This document shows, one piece after another, positions 29,846 through 39,222 of a stretch of DNA of 50,685 bases; position 1 is the stretch's first letter; each line of letters begins with the position of its first letter. The stretch covers positions 1-50,685 of the forward strand of contig SOJW01000070.1 of assembly GCA_004375895.1 (NCBI GenBank), in the 5' to 3' direction. The stretch is from Candidatus Stahliibacteriota bacterium. GTDB taxonomy: Bacteria; Hydrothermota; Tepidihabitantia; B3-TA06. The notes under the pieces are model-generated. The model did no database searches. It was not told the origin of the DNA and saw only the letters and a program-made list of their open reading frames with translations. The position numbers and the translations under genes are program-made.

Positions 29846-30832
29846 ATGGTCGCTTATACCCCTTCTGAGAACCCGAGGTATGCGTTTGCTATCGGTCGGG
29901 TGCGCTCACGTGAGGCTCGGATGCTTACCCGTTCGCTCCTCGATCGGTTGATTGATTCTAAAAACGAGAACCAGATCATCTCCGCCCTGGCAGATACCCC
30001 TTACGGAGAGACCCGTGCCGAGGATGCCGATACCATGCTCATGCGTGCCGCTGCCGAAGAGGAGGCGTTCTTCCGCCGCTACCTTGAGGAGGAACCGATC
30101 CTTGAGTTCTTCCTTGCCCCTGATCTTGTAAGCAACCTCAAGTTTGCACTTAGACGTTATTACGGAGCCCAGATCGCAGATGAGGTGTTTATCTCCGAGG
30201 GTTCGCCGTCTGCAGAGGAGTTCTCAAGGTTCATCGAGGGGGAGGCAAGTGAGGTTCCGGATTGGCTCGCCGAACCAACAGGTAAGGTTATTGCCGCCAA
30301 CTACGAGGAGCTTGATCCTGCAAGCATCGATCTTATTCTGGATAGAGCAATCATCGAACGTCAGCACCTTATGAGCAAGGGATACTCGTTTCTGACAGCC
30401 TTGCTTTCTCTGCAGGTGGACTTTACCAACCTTTTGACCTTCCTGCGGCTTAAGGTGGCTGAGGAAGAATGGGAGGAGTTCTTAAGATACTTTTTGCCCT
30501 ACGGGGCTGTTGCCTTGGATCGCTTCAAGGCTTGGTGGGATGCGGGCAAGGAGGGTTGGATGAGCCAGATTCCGCAACTTGACCAGTACGCTCACCTGGG
30601 GGATGGATTGCGTGGGGTGCCGGAGAGTTTTCTGCTGCTTGAGCGTCGGATGAAGGAGAGAGAGCTTGAGTTTCTTCTCTCTGCCCGGCGTCTTACCTTC
30701 GGCTACGAGCCGCTGGTGGGTTATGCGCTCACCAAGAGAGAGGAGAGAAGCAATATCCGGCGTGTAGTCACCGGATTACGCTACAGGTTGGAAGCTCTAA
30801 CCGTAAGGAAGTCAATTGCCTGGTTTGACTGA
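29846..30832 (+). CDS. atpC: V/A-type ATPase subunit C (central-stalk socket)
   Basis: This 328-residue all-alpha protein matches subunit C in length and layout: an N-terminal RYAFAIGRVRSREARML, repeated helical triplets with LKFALRRYY, and a C-terminal PLVGYALTKREERSNIRRVVTG with the conserved Arg-rich last helix. Subunit C connects the rotor shaft with the membrane c-ring. It leads the order C-F-A-B-D, as in Thermus-type operons after I-L-K-E. Subunits I, K and E, which normally precede C, are absent; the upstream genes are on the other strand. The ATG follows the -10 box by eight bases. Confidence 0.88.
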   Translation: MVAYTPSENPRYAFAIGRVRSREARMLTRSLLDRLIDSKNENQIISALADTPYGETRAEDADTMLMRAAAEEEAFFRRYLEEEPILEFFLAPDLVSNLKFALRRYYGAQIADEVFISEGSPSAEEFSRFIEGEASEVPDWLAEPTGKVIAANYEELDPASIDLILDRAIIERQHLMSKGYSFLTALLSLQVDFTNLLTFLRLKVAEEEWEEFLRYFLPYGAVALDRFKAWWDAGKEGWMSQIPQLDQYAHLGDGLRGVPESFLLLERRMKERELEFLLSARRLTFGYEPLVGYALTKREERSNIRRVVTGLRYRLEALTVRKSIAWFD

Positions 30833-31142
30833 GATTTGCATCCTAGGGCCTCGTGAGCTTACCGAGCCCTTTCGTGCTGTAGGATTAGGAGAGGCAAGGG
30901 CCGATGAGTCGAGTGTTTTGGAGAAAGCCAGGGAGCTTGCTTTAAGTAACTATAAGATCGTATTCTACGCAGAAGGGTTCTATCCTCTGCTGCGCGATTT
31001 TCTTCTCAAGCGTAAAGGTAGAATGTTTCCGACCTTTGTTCCCATCCCCTCGGTGGGAGAAGAGGAACGCTACGCCATGCAGCGGGTAAGAGAACTCATA
31101 AAAAAGGCAATAGGAGTGGACGTCTACCTGGAGGTTAAGTGA
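30816..31142 (+). CDS. atpF: V/A-type ATPase subunit F
   Basis: The 108-residue protein has the subunit F alpha/beta layout: [21 protein letters not shown] at the start, a central [16 protein letters not shown] and an acidic-to-basic helix near the end ([18 protein letters not shown]). It binds the top of the rotor shaft with subunit D. The TTG at 30816 overlaps the end of the subunit C gene and has AAGGAAG upstream; a TTG at 30825 is the alternative. It overlaps subunit A by four bases (GTGA). The first residues of F were chosen by SD position. Confidence 0.85.
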   Translation: MPGLTEICILGPRELTEPFRAVGLGEARADESSVLEKARELALSNYKIVFYAEGFYPLLRDFLLKRKGRMFPTFVPIPSVGEEERYAMQRVRELIKKAIGVDVYLEVK

Positions 31143-32923
31143 ACAGAGCCGAAGATGTCGGTCGCATCCTGAAGGTCTCAGGTCCCTTGGTTGTTGCCGA
31201 GGGCATGGGAACATCACGGATGTATGACGTGGTAAAGGTTTCGGAAAAACGCCTGATTGGAGAGATTATTGGCCTTGAGGGCAAGCGGGCATCCATCCAG
31301 GTCTATGAGGACACGGGCGGCATAGGGCCGGGTGAGCCGGTCTATCCTACCCACGATCCTTTGTCGGTGGAGCTCGGTCCCGGACTCGTGGCGGCCATCT
31401 ACGACGGTATTCAGAGACCGCTTTCAGATATCGCTGCCCGGACAGGATCATTCATCTCACGCGGCGTTGAGATTCCTGCACTTCCCCGCGAGAGGAGGTG
31501 GAACTTCGTGCCGCAGGTAAAGAAAGGCCAGAAGGTTACGGTCGGTGATATTCTGGGAACGGTCTCCGAGACGGTGCTCATCGAGCACCGAATCATGGTT
31601 CCGCCCGATCTTTCCGGTGAAATTGTAGAGATTAAAAAAGGCATGTTCACGGTCGAAGATACCGTCGCCGTCATCAAGGATAAAGATGGAAAGAAAGTCA
31701 ACCTCACCATGATGCAGCGCTGGCCTGTGCGACGCCCTCGTCCTTACAAGCGCAAGCACGCGCCGTATGAGATACTCTCCACGGGTCAGCGGGTGATCGA
31801 TACCTTCTACCCGCTTTGTAAGGGCGGGACGGCGTGTGTTCCCGGCCCGTTCGGGTCAGGCAAGACCGTTATCCAGCACCAGCTTGCAAAATGGGCGGAC
31901 GCTGAGGTGATCATCTATGTGGGCTGCGGGGAGCGCGGCAACGAGATGACCGACGTTCTGATCGAGTTCCCAGAGTTAGCCGATCCCAAGTCGGGCGAGC
32001 CTTTGATGAAGCGCACCGTTTTGATCGCCAACACCTCCAACATGCCTGTGGCCGCGCGTGAGGCTTCGGTCTACACCGGCATCACCATCGCTGAGTATTT
32101 CCGCGATATGGGCTACTCGGTAGCCCTTATGGCCGACTCCACCTCCCGCTGGGCCGAGGCGATGCGCGAGATCTCAGGCCGATTAGAGGAGATGCCGGGC
32201 GAGGAAGGCTATCCTGCATACCTTTCAGCCCGCATCGCCGAGTTCTACGAGCGTGCAGGACTGGTGGAATGCCTTGGTTCTGATGACCGCCGCGGTGCCT
32301 TATCCGTGATCGGGGCTGTATCCCCTCCGGGCGGCGACCTTTCAGACCCTGTGGTTCAGGCGACCCTGCGCGTGGTCAAGGTCTTCTGGTCGCTTGAGGC
32401 GAATCTGGCGTATGCCAGGCACTTCCCGGCCATCTCGTGGCTCCGCTCCTACTCCCTCTACACCCCCTCGGTTGCTGAATCCGTCCGCGAGACCCTGGGT
32501 GCGAAGTTTCTTGAAGACTCAAAAGAGGCGATGCGGCTCCTGCAGGAAGAAGATGAGCTTGCCGAGATTGTTCGCTTGATCGGAATCGACGCGCTCTCGC
32601 CCAAGGAGCGGCTGATCATGGAGGCGGCGCGCTCCATCCGTGAGGACTTTTTGCACCAGAACGCCTTCCACGAGATCGACACCTATGCGAGTCTTGATAA
32701 ACAGGCGAAGATGCTTTCAGCAGTGCTTCGCTACTACCGGGAAGCCCGTAAGGCGCTTGATGCCGGTGCAGATCTGGACGACCTCATCGAACTGCCGGTT
32801 CGTGAAAAGATCGCACGCACCAGATACATACCGGAGGGAGACCGGGAGCGGATACCAAAGATCGAGGAGGAAGTTGTTGAAGCCATCTCTTCTCTCAAGA
32901 GGAAGGAGGAGGTGACCTCATGA
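31139..32923 (+). CDS. atpA: V/A-type ATPase catalytic subunit A
   Basis: The 594-residue protein has the subunit A layout: a beta-barrel N-terminal domain, a non-homologous region of about 90 residues (100-200), the P-loop GPFGSGKT near residue 235, the catalytic GERGNEM region, the [32 protein letters not shown] stretch split over residues 330-365, and a helical C-terminus. It hydrolyses or makes ATP. The GTG start overlaps subunit F by four bases and its stop overlaps the B start (ATGA). All catalytic residues needed seem present, so the headpiece should be functional. Confidence 0.95.
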   Translation: MNRAEDVGRILKVSGPLVVAEGMGTSRMYDVVKVSEKRLIGEIIGLEGKRASIQVYEDTGGIGPGEPVYPTHDPLSVELGPGLVAAIYDGIQRPLSDIAARTGSFISRGVEIPALPRERRWNFVPQVKKGQKVTVGDILGTVSETVLIEHRIMVPPDLSGEIVEIKKGMFTVEDTVAVIKDKDGKKVNLTMMQRWPVRRPRPYKRKHAPYEILSTGQRVIDTFYPLCKGGTACVPGPFGSGKTVIQHQLAKWADAEVIIYVGCGERGNEMTDVLIEFPELADPKSGEPLMKRTVLIANTSNMPVAAREASVYTGITIAEYFRDMGYSVALMADSTSRWAEAMREISGRLEEMPGEEGYPAYLSARIAEFYERAGLVECLGSDDRRGALSVIGAVSPPGGDLSDPVVQATLRVVKVFWSLEANLAYARHFPAISWLRSYSLYTPSVAESVRETLGAKFLEDSKEAMRLLQEEDELAEIVRLIGIDALSPKERLIMEAARSIREDFLHQNAFHEIDTYASLDKQAKMLSAVLRYYREARKALDAGADLDDLIELPVREKIARTRYIPEGDRERIPKIEEEVVEAISSLKRKEEVTS

Positions 32924-34395
32924 CTTCCCAGAAAACACCCTCAACAAAAACTGAGAAGACGGCATCCAAACAGAAGCTAAGAGGGATTATTGATTACCAG
33001 ACCATCACCTCGGTCTCCGGGCCGCTCCTCTTGGTCGAAGGGGTTGAGGGCGTCAAGTACGAGGAGCTTGTTGAGATATTCCTTCCCTCCGGTGAGCGCC
33101 GTAGGGGACGTGTCCTCGAGGTAAACCAGGACAAGGCACTTATTCAGGTGTTTGAGGGTTCGGCTGGTATCGGGATAGGCCAGACAAGGGTGCGCTTCCT
33201 GGGTAAGGGTATTACCTTGGGCGTCTCTGAAGAACTACTCGGCCGCGTCTTCGATGGACTCGGTCGCCCCCGCGATGGCTCTCCTCCTTTGATCCCTGAA
33301 GAGTTCCGCGACATCAACGGCCTGCCCATCAACCCTTACGCACGCAGCTACCCGAACGAGTTCATCCAGACCGGCATCTCCTGCATCGACGGTCTGAACA
33401 CCCTGGTTCGCGGGCAGAAGCTGCCTCTTTTCTCAGGTTCCGGTCTTCCTCACAACCGGATGGCCGCGCAGATCGTGCGGCAGGCAAGGATACTTGGCGC
33501 AGAGGAGGAGTTCGCGGTGGTGTTCGGCGCCATGGGCATCACCTTTGAGGAGGCGCAGTTCTTCATCGACGACTTCCGCCGCACCGGTGCTCTGGAGCGT
33601 GCGGTACTGTTTCTAAACCTGGCAGACGACCCGGCGATCGAGCGTATCGCTACGCCTCGAGTTGTCTTTACCGCTGCCGAATATCTTGCCTTTACAAAGG
33701 ACTACCACGTTCTGGTGATTCTTACCGACATCACAAACTACTGCGAGGCCCTGCGTGAGATCTCGGCTGCCCGCAAGGAGATCCCGGGCAGGCGCGGCTA
33801 CCCCGGCTATCTTTATACCGATCTCGCCACCATCTACGAACGCTCGGGCCGCATCAAAGGTTCGGAGGGTTCTATAACCCTGATCCCCATCCTCACCATG
33901 CCAGAGGACGACAAGACCCACCCTATCCCTGACCTTACCGGTTACATCACCGAGGGGCAGATTATCCTCTCACGAACACTGCACCACAAGAACGTCTCAC
34001 CGCCGGTGGATGTGCTTCCGTCCCTTTCCCGACTTAAGGACAAAGGGATCGGGGCGGGAAAGACACGTGAGGACCACGCCGACCTGTTCAACCAGCTTTA
34101 TGCGGCCTACGCACGCGGCAAGGAGGCGGCCGAGCTTGCGGTGATCCTGGGCGAGGCCGCTTTGACCGACATCGATAAGCAGTTCATGGGCTTCGCCGAG
34201 TCCTTTGAGCGCCGCTACGTTTCTCAGGACGAATACGAGGATCGAACCATCTCCGAGACCCTTGATCTGGGCTGGGAGCTTTTGATCATGCTTCCCCGTG
34301 CCGAGATGAAGCGCGTGCGCGACGAAAACCTTGTTAAGTACTACGACAAGGCAGCGGCCAAGTTTAAGAAGTCGGAGGAGAAGCATGCGTCTTAA
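32920..34395 (+). CDS. atpB: V/A-type ATPase subunit B
   Basis: The 491-residue protein is the non-catalytic headpiece subunit. It lacks a P-loop, having [20 protein letters not shown] at the equivalent place, and keeps [25 protein letters not shown] and the arginine-rich helix in the C-terminal region. It has an unusual 25-residue Thr/Lys/Ser-rich N-terminal extension ([17 protein letters not shown]) before the IIDYQTI barrel start. The start overlaps subunit A (ATGA) and the D gene begins within its last 11 bases. Forms A3B3 with subunit A. Confidence 0.93.
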   Translation: MTSQKTPSTKTEKTASKQKLRGIIDYQTITSVSGPLLLVEGVEGVKYEELVEIFLPSGERRRGRVLEVNQDKALIQVFEGSAGIGIGQTRVRFLGKGITLGVSEELLGRVFDGLGRPRDGSPPLIPEEFRDINGLPINPYARSYPNEFIQTGISCIDGLNTLVRGQKLPLFSGSGLPHNRMAAQIVRQARILGAEEEFAVVFGAMGITFEEAQFFIDDFRRTGALERAVLFLNLADDPAIERIATPRVVFTAAEYLAFTKDYHVLVILTDITNYCEALREISAARKEIPGRRGYPGYLYTDLATIYERSGRIKGSEGSITLIPILTMPEDDKTHPIPDLTGYITEGQIILSRTLHHKNVSPPVDVLPSLSRLKDKGIGAGKTREDHADLFNQLYAAYARGKEAAELAVILGEAALTDIDKQFMGFAESFERRYVSQDEYEDRTISETLDLGWELLIMLPRAEMKRVRDENLVKYYDKAAAKFKKSEEKHAS

Positions 34396-35002
34396 CGTTA
34401 ACGCTACTCGCATGGAGCTTCTAAAACTGCGCCGCAGATTAGCTATCGCCGAGCGGGGATACAAGCTCCTAAAAGACAAGCTCGAGGAGCTTATGCGCAA
34501 CGTTTACTCGTTGGTAGATGAGATCAGGGATATGCGTAGAGAGGTGGAGGCATCACTGCGAAAAGCCTCTGCCCGTTACGCGTTGGCCAAGGCTCAGCGC
34601 GATCCGAAGGCTACAGACATCGCCACCTCGCTCCCTGCGGTAAAGCTTTCCATCGAAGCCGGCACCCGCCGCATCCTGAACGTGAAGGTCCCTATCTTCA
34701 AGCCGAAACTTCAAGGCCGCATCCGCTGTTACGGATTCCTTGAGACCTCAGGCGAGCTGGATTTGGCCTTACAGTCTCTCTATGCGGTTTTGGAGAAGAT
34801 GGTGCTTTTAGCCGAGAAGGAAAAGGCGCTTGAGCTTTTGGCCTCCGAGATCGAGCGTACCCGCCGCCGGGTCAACGCGCTTGAGTACGTGGTGATACCC
34901 AATACCGCCGAGACCATCTCCTTCATCAAACTCAAGCTCTCCGAGATGGAGCGCGGCAACCTTACGCGGCTTATGCGCATCAAGGAGATCATAAGGGGAT
35001 AG
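34385..35002 (+). CDS. atpD: V/A-type ATPase subunit D (rotor shaft)
   Basis: This 205-residue protein is mostly two long helices joined by a short globular region: [21 protein letters not shown] at the start, and [18 protein letters not shown] in the conserved C-terminal helix. It forms the central shaft with subunit F. The ATG at 34385 follows GGAGGAGAAG and overlaps the end of the subunit B gene by 11 bases. The gene order A-B-D matches Thermus. No subunit G, H, E, I or K follows, and the next gene encodes a VanZ-like protein. Confidence 0.9.
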   Translation: MRLNVNATRMELLKLRRRLAIAERGYKLLKDKLEELMRNVYSLVDEIRDMRREVEASLRKASARYALAKAQRDPKATDIATSLPAVKLSIEAGTRRILNVKVPIFKPKLQGRIRCYGFLETSGELDLALQSLYAVLEKMVLLAEKEKALELLASEIERTRRRVNALEYVVIPNTAETISFIKLKLSEMERGNLTRLMRIKEIIRG

Positions 35003-35003
35003 A

Positions 35004-35336
35004 ATGCGGCGTTATTACATCTACCTTATCGTGTGGGGGCTTTTCCTGATCGCCCTTTCCTTCATTCCAGGTAGAGAAGCCCTGCCTCAGAAGTTCCCGC
35101 TGGATAAGGTGCTTCATGCCGTCGCCTTCGCCTATCTCGGATACCTCTCCGCCCGATCCTTAGGGTGGTGGGGACTTTTGATAGCCCTTGTCTTCGGCGC
35201 GGCCAGCGAGTTCCTGCAGTTCCTCGCACCTCAGAGGGATGTTGCTGTGCTTGATCTTGCGGCCAACGAGGCAGGCATCGTCGCTGGATTCTTTATAGGA
35301 TTTGCAAGGAGGAGACGTGCGCTACGAACGGGTTAA
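35004..35336 (+). CDS. VanZ-like small membrane protein
   Basis: The 110-residue protein has three to four membrane helices and the VanZ-family motif set: FIPGREALPQKFPLDKVLHA, AFAYLGYLSA, then a conserved Glu/Gln in ASEFLQFLAPQRDVAVLDL. VanZ confers mild teicoplanin resistance in enterococci, but most relatives have no known role. It starts one base after the subunit D stop and overlaps hisS by 20 bases, so it is embedded in the operon. A GGGGA-like SD sits before the ATG. Confidence 0.8.
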   Translation: MRRYYIYLIVWGLFLIALSFIPGREALPQKFPLDKVLHAVAFAYLGYLSARSLGWWGLLIALVFGAASEFLQFLAPQRDVAVLDLAANEAGIVAGFFIGFARRRRALRTG

Positions 35337-36594
35337 AGGCACGCGAGACGTCCTGCCGCGCGAGGCATTAGCGAGGCGGGAACTTGAGAAGTTAGTCCAT
35401 GACAAGTTCAGCCGGGCAGGGTTCTTCCCCATACTTCCTCCCACTTTCGAAAAATACGAGCTCTACCAGCACTCCACAGGCGAGGCCTCGGACATCGTGA
35501 TCAAGGAGATGTACCGATTTGCCGATATGGGCGGACGCGATCTGGCACTGCGACCTGAAGGCACGCCGTCGGTGATGCGAGCTATCCTTGAGAATCACCT
35601 TAAGATTCCCATCCGGCTCTGGTATTCGATGACTATGTTCCGCCAGGACAAGCCGCAGAAGGGTCGCTATCGCGAGCACACCCAGATAGGTGCCGAGATT
35701 GTTGGTGAGGCAGAGCCTGAGGCCGACGTGGAGCTTATCAAGCTCGGCTACGATCTATTCACCGAGATGGGGATAGAGGGGATGTATCTGGAGCTTAATA
35801 CCATCGGTTGCCGCGAGTGCAGGCCCGGCTATACCGAGAAGCTGACTCGATTTCTCACAGAACACCAGAAGGAACTCTGTGAGGACTGCAAACTGCGCAC
35901 GCAACGCAACCCTTTGCGGGTCTTCGACTGCAAGGTTGCCAGCTGCCAGGAGGTTCTGAAGTCCGCTCCATCTCAGCGTGAGCACCTCTGTCAGGGGTGT
36001 AAGGAACACTTTGATGCAGTGAAGAAGGGCCTTGGGCGGTTCTCGATTCCCTTCGGAGAGAACGAGCGAATGGTTCGGGGGCTCGACTACTACTCCAGAA
36101 CGGTGATCGAGTTCAAGTCCACGCTTCTTGGTGCTCAGGATACGCTGTGCGGCGGCGGTCGTTACGACTACCTTGCCGAGGAGCTTGGCGGTCCACCCAC
36201 CCCTGCAACAGGCTTTGCCTTCGGCATCGAACGCGCACTCCTTACCAGCAGGGGAGAGGATATATTTGAGTTCTCCGGGGCATCCATCCCGCTTTTAGTC
36301 CTTCCTCTGGGCGATAAAGCCCAGGCTTACGCTCTCGAACTCATCTTCAAGCTGCGCCAGGCAGGGATCTCTGTCCAGGCCGAGTTCCGCTCCGGTGGGC
36401 TTTCCAGAAAGCTCAAGCGCGCCGATGCACGCAACGCAGAAAGGGTGCTGATCATTGGGGAGGATGAGATCGCCAAGGCTCGATTTATCCTGCGAGACAT
36501 GCACACCGGCGAACAGAAAGAGATGACGTTTGAGGAGCTTCTCAGCCTCCACGAGCTCAAGGGACACTCTTTATTGACAAACGGTGAGGATTAA
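35317..36594 (+). CDS. hisS: Histidyl-tRNA synthetase
   Basis: The 425-residue enzyme shows class-II motifs: motif 2 FRQDKPQKGRYREHTQIGAE, histidine motif RGLDYYSRTVIEF, motif 3 GGGRYDYLAEELGG with FGIERAL, and a C-terminal anticodon-binding domain. A Cys-rich insertion (CRECRPGY ... CEDCKL ... CKVASCQ ... CQGCKEH) typical of the bacterial zinc-ribbon type of HisRS lies at about 165-230. The GTG at 35317 has AAGGAGGAG four bases upstream and was chosen over an in-frame TTG; it makes a 20-base overlap with the VanZ gene. It charges tRNA-His. Confidence 0.95.
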   Translation: MRYERVKGTRDVLPREALARRELEKLVHDKFSRAGFFPILPPTFEKYELYQHSTGEASDIVIKEMYRFADMGGRDLALRPEGTPSVMRAILENHLKIPIRLWYSMTMFRQDKPQKGRYREHTQIGAEIVGEAEPEADVELIKLGYDLFTEMGIEGMYLELNTIGCRECRPGYTEKLTRFLTEHQKELCEDCKLRTQRNPLRVFDCKVASCQEVLKSAPSQREHLCQGCKEHFDAVKKGLGRFSIPFGENERMVRGLDYYSRTVIEFKSTLLGAQDTLCGGGRYDYLAEELGGPPTPATGFAFGIERALLTSRGEDIFEFSGASIPLLVLPLGDKAQAYALELIFKLRQAGISVQAEFRSGGLSRKLKRADARNAERVLIIGEDEIAKARFILRDMHTGEQKEMTFEELLSLHELKGHSLLTNGED

Positions 36595-36606
36595 ATAACA
36601 TAACCG

Positions 36607-37365
36607 ATGAGGCGGATCTCAATCGTCAATCAGAAGGGCGGGGTTGGAAAAACCACCACCGCGATCAACCTCTCGGCAGCACTTGCGGTTGCAGAGAAGC
36701 ATGTGCTTCTGGTTGATGCCGATGCTCAGACCAACGCCACCTCGGGCCTTGGGATAGACAGCCGCGAGTTTGAGCTTTCCACATACGAGGTATTGAACGA
36801 ACCTGGCCGCGTGCGTGAGGCTATCCGTCCAACCGCTGTCAGGTTCCTGGATATCATCCCCGCTTCTATTGATCTGGCAGGGCTTGAGATCGAACTCGTG
36901 GACACCGAGCTGCGTGCCTCAAGGCTGCGTGAGGCGGTTGCGCCCCTGGATTCTCAATACGACTACATCATCATGGACGCTCCGCCCTCATTGGGGCTTT
37001 TGACCGTGAACGCTCTGGTTGCCGCTGAAGGTGTGCTTATACCTGTTCAGTGCGAGTACTACTCGCTTGAAGGTATAGGCAAGCTGCTGGATACCCTGAA
37101 TCGGGTGCGTTTTTCACTTAATCCCGGGCTTGAGATCTTCGGGGTGCTCCTGACCATGTACGACGTACGCACCAACCTCTCCGAGCAGGTGGCAGAAGAG
37201 GTCCGCAAGTATTTTCAAGATAAGGTCTTTGACACCGTAATTCCCCGCAACGTGCGACTTGCCGAGGCACCCAGCTTCGGCCAGACCATCCTTCACTACG
37301 ACATCAACTCCCGCGGCGCGCAAGCCTATCTGGAGCTTGCAAGCGAGGTGATTGGCCGTGGCTAG
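36607..37365 (+). CDS. parA: ParA (Soj) chromosome-partitioning ATPase
   Basis: The 252-residue protein starts with the deviant Walker A NQKGGVGKTTTAINLSAAL (signature Lys before GVGKT), has the Walker A' region VLLVDADAQTNATSGLGI and Walker B YDYIIMDAPPSLGLL. It binds DNA and ATP and is driven by ParB. The ATG lies 12 bases after the hisS stop without a clear SD. It overlaps parB by eight bases, the usual parAB order. Length and motifs are standard, so function is fairly safe. Confidence 0.95.
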   Translation: MRRISIVNQKGGVGKTTTAINLSAALAVAEKHVLLVDADAQTNATSGLGIDSREFELSTYEVLNEPGRVREAIRPTAVRFLDIIPASIDLAGLEIELVDTELRASRLREAVAPLDSQYDYIIMDAPPSLGLLTVNALVAAEGVLIPVQCEYYSLEGIGKLLDTLNRVRFSLNPGLEIFGVLLTMYDVRTNLSEQVAEEVRKYFQDKVFDTVIPRNVRLAEAPSFGQTILHYDINSRGAQAYLELASEVIGRG

Positions 37366-38194
37366 GAAGGCTTTGGGCAAGGGTATAGACGCCCTTATCC
37401 CAGCTGCACCAAGAGAAGCGAAAGGGGAGGCCCTTAGGATACCGATCAAGCTTATCGCCACCAACCCATATCAGCCCCGCAAGATATCAGGCCAGAAGCT
37501 CTCTGAGCTTGCTGCATCCATCAAAGAACACGGGATGCTTCAACCTGTCGTGGTCAGGCGCAAGGGCACGAGCTACCAGCTTCTGGTCGGTTCAAGACGC
37601 CTGAAGGCCGCAGAGCTTGCAGGCCTTGCCGAAATCCCGGCAATCATCCGAAAGGCTACTGATCGCCAGATGCTTGCCCTGGCTCTGGTTGAGAACCTGC
37701 AGCGTGAAGACCTCAATCCAATAGAGGCAGCGCTCGCCTACAAACAGCTCGCGGATGAGTTCGGGATGAGCCAGGAGGATGTGGCCAAGGTGGTGGGAAA
37801 GGATCGCTCGACCGTGGCCAATACCCTCAGGCTTCTGGGGCTTCCGCGCAAGGCTAGAAAGTTACTTGAGGAAGACCGCATTACCGAAGGTCATGCCCGT
37901 GCACTCCTTCAGATCGCATCTGTTTCGCTTGTAGACAAGCTCTGCGACCGCATCGTAGCCGAGGGTCTTACCGTGAGGGCGGTGGAGCAGATAGCGCGCT
38001 CGGCGGCGAAGGTCAAGATGCCACAGCGGCGCAAAAGAAAGGATGGTATTGCCGCGGCTGCAGAGGAGCTTATCAGTGAGAAGCTGGGTATCAAGGTGCG
38101 GGTGGTGCGAAGCCGGAAAGGAGGAAAGATCGAGCTGCGCTACGCCAACGAGGACGAGCTTAATCGTCTTCTGGAGTGGTTCCGATCCAGATGA
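37358..38194 (+). CDS. parB: ParB (Spo0J) centromere-binding CTPase
   Basis: The 278-residue protein has the ParB layout: N-terminal Lys/Arg motif ARKALGKGIDALIP, the CTP-binding region IKLIATNPYQPRK and VVVRRKGTSYQLLVGSRRL with ALVENLQREDLNPIEAA, a helix-turn-helix (GMSQEDVAKVVGKDRSTVANTL) given in two parts at about 150-175, and a dimerisation tail. The GTG at 37358 has GAGGTG seven bases upstream; a TTG two codons earlier is possible. It should load at parS sites and act with ParA. No parS palindrome was spotted in the window. Confidence 0.95.
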   Translation: MARKALGKGIDALIPAAPREAKGEALRIPIKLIATNPYQPRKISGQKLSELAASIKEHGMLQPVVVRRKGTSYQLLVGSRRLKAAELAGLAEIPAIIRKATDRQMLALALVENLQREDLNPIEAALAYKQLADEFGMSQEDVAKVVGKDRSTVANTLRLLGLPRKARKLLEEDRITEGHARALLQIASVSLVDKLCDRIVAEGLTVRAVEQIARSAAKVKMPQRRKRKDGIAAAAEELISEKLGIKVRVVRSRKGGKIELRYANEDELNRLLEWFRSR

Positions 38195-39222
38195 ATCGCG
38201 AGCTGCTCTTTGATCTTTTGCAGATCCCCTCGCCTTCAGGTCACGAGGAGCGGATGAAGGCGTTTCTCGTCAAATACCTTGACGTTCATGGAATCAAAGC
38301 GCAAGACCTTGGCCCTGCAGGTCTTTCCTGGGGGTTGGGAGAGGGCGATAAGCTTGCCTTCTTCTCAGTACACATCGATCAGGTTGCCTTCGTAGCGGAT
38401 CGCATCGATGACGAGGGCTACATCTATCTTAAGATGCCTGGTATAGACCCCAGGATCGCTCCTTCTCAGGAGCTCACGGTCCGGGGTAAGCGTGAACTCG
38501 TAGGGGTAGTGGGGATGCGGCCGCCTCATTTCCTTTCAGAAGAGGAACAAAAGGCCCCCATACCTTCCGAGAAGCTCTATGTGGACGTGGGATTACCTGG
38601 AGAAGAGGTTAAGAGGCTTGTGCCTGTGGGCACTGTCTGCACATGGCGGCTTGAGCCTCTGGCGCTCCTTGGTTCACGGGTCACAGGGGTGGGGCTTGAC
38701 AATAAGGCCGGTGTCTTCCTCGCGCTGCTCGTGACCGAGGCACTTGGTTCAAAAAAACTTCCCGGTCGTATACGTTTCTTTGCATCCACCCAGGAAGAAG
38801 GGGTGATGTTCGGTGCTGGGTTTGCAGGTCGAAGCGCCTACAAATCAGGTGAATCCGTTTTGTTCGCCGTGGTCGTTGACACTACCTTTGGGACTGATCA
38901 CGAAGTCAAGGACTCCGCCTTTCCTCTGGGCAAGGGGTCTACCCTGGGTGTGGGACCGATCCTATCAAAATCACATCTGGCGATCATGCGATCTATAGCT
39001 TCAGAACTTTCAATTCCCTATTCACTTGAGCCTTTGACCAGTTTCACAGGAACCGAGGCAGATGTACTGAGCATTTCAGGGAAGGGAATCCCCACGATCC
39101 TTCTTTCCATTCCCCTTCGCAACATGCACTCTCCGGTTGAGATTGTTGATCTGGACGATGTGGAGTCATCGCTCAAGCTCCTCAGTGCAGCGCTTCAAAG
39201 GGAGGATCTATGGAGCTCCTGA
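38191..39222 (+). CDS. M42-family metalloaminopeptidase (paralog 1)
   Basis: The 343-residue protein matches the M42 (TET-type) family: the metal ligands are His and Asp in SVHIDQVAF, Asp in GVGLDNKAG, the catalytic pair Glu-Glu in TQEEGVMFGA, Asp in VVVDTTFG and His in NMHSPVE. The first metal motif has Q where the family has E. The start ATG overlaps the parB stop (ATGA). Its last residues overlap the second paralog's gene by 13 bases. It probably forms a dodecamer that trims peptides. Three such genes in a row are unusual. Confidence 0.88.
   Translation: MNRELLFDLLQIPSPSGHEERMKAFLVKYLDVHGIKAQDLGPAGLSWGLGEGDKLAFFSVHIDQVAFVADRIDDEGYIYLKMPGIDPRIAPSQELTVRGKRELVGVVGMRPPHFLSEEEQKAPIPSEKLYVDVGLPGEEVKRLVPVGTVCTWRLEPLALLGSRVTGVGLDNKAGVFLALLVTEALGSKKLPGRIRFFASTQEEGVMFGAGFAGRSAYKSGESVLFAVVVDTTFGTDHEVKDSAFPLGKGSTLGVGPILSKSHLAIMRSIASELSIPYSLEPLTSFTGTEADVLSISGKGIPTILLSIPLRNMHSPVEIVDLDDVESSLKLLSAALQREDLWSS

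Noticed and set aside
36595-38194. parS site near parAB
   Set aside because: No TGTTTCACGTGAAACA-like palindrome was noticed; sites may lie outside the window.
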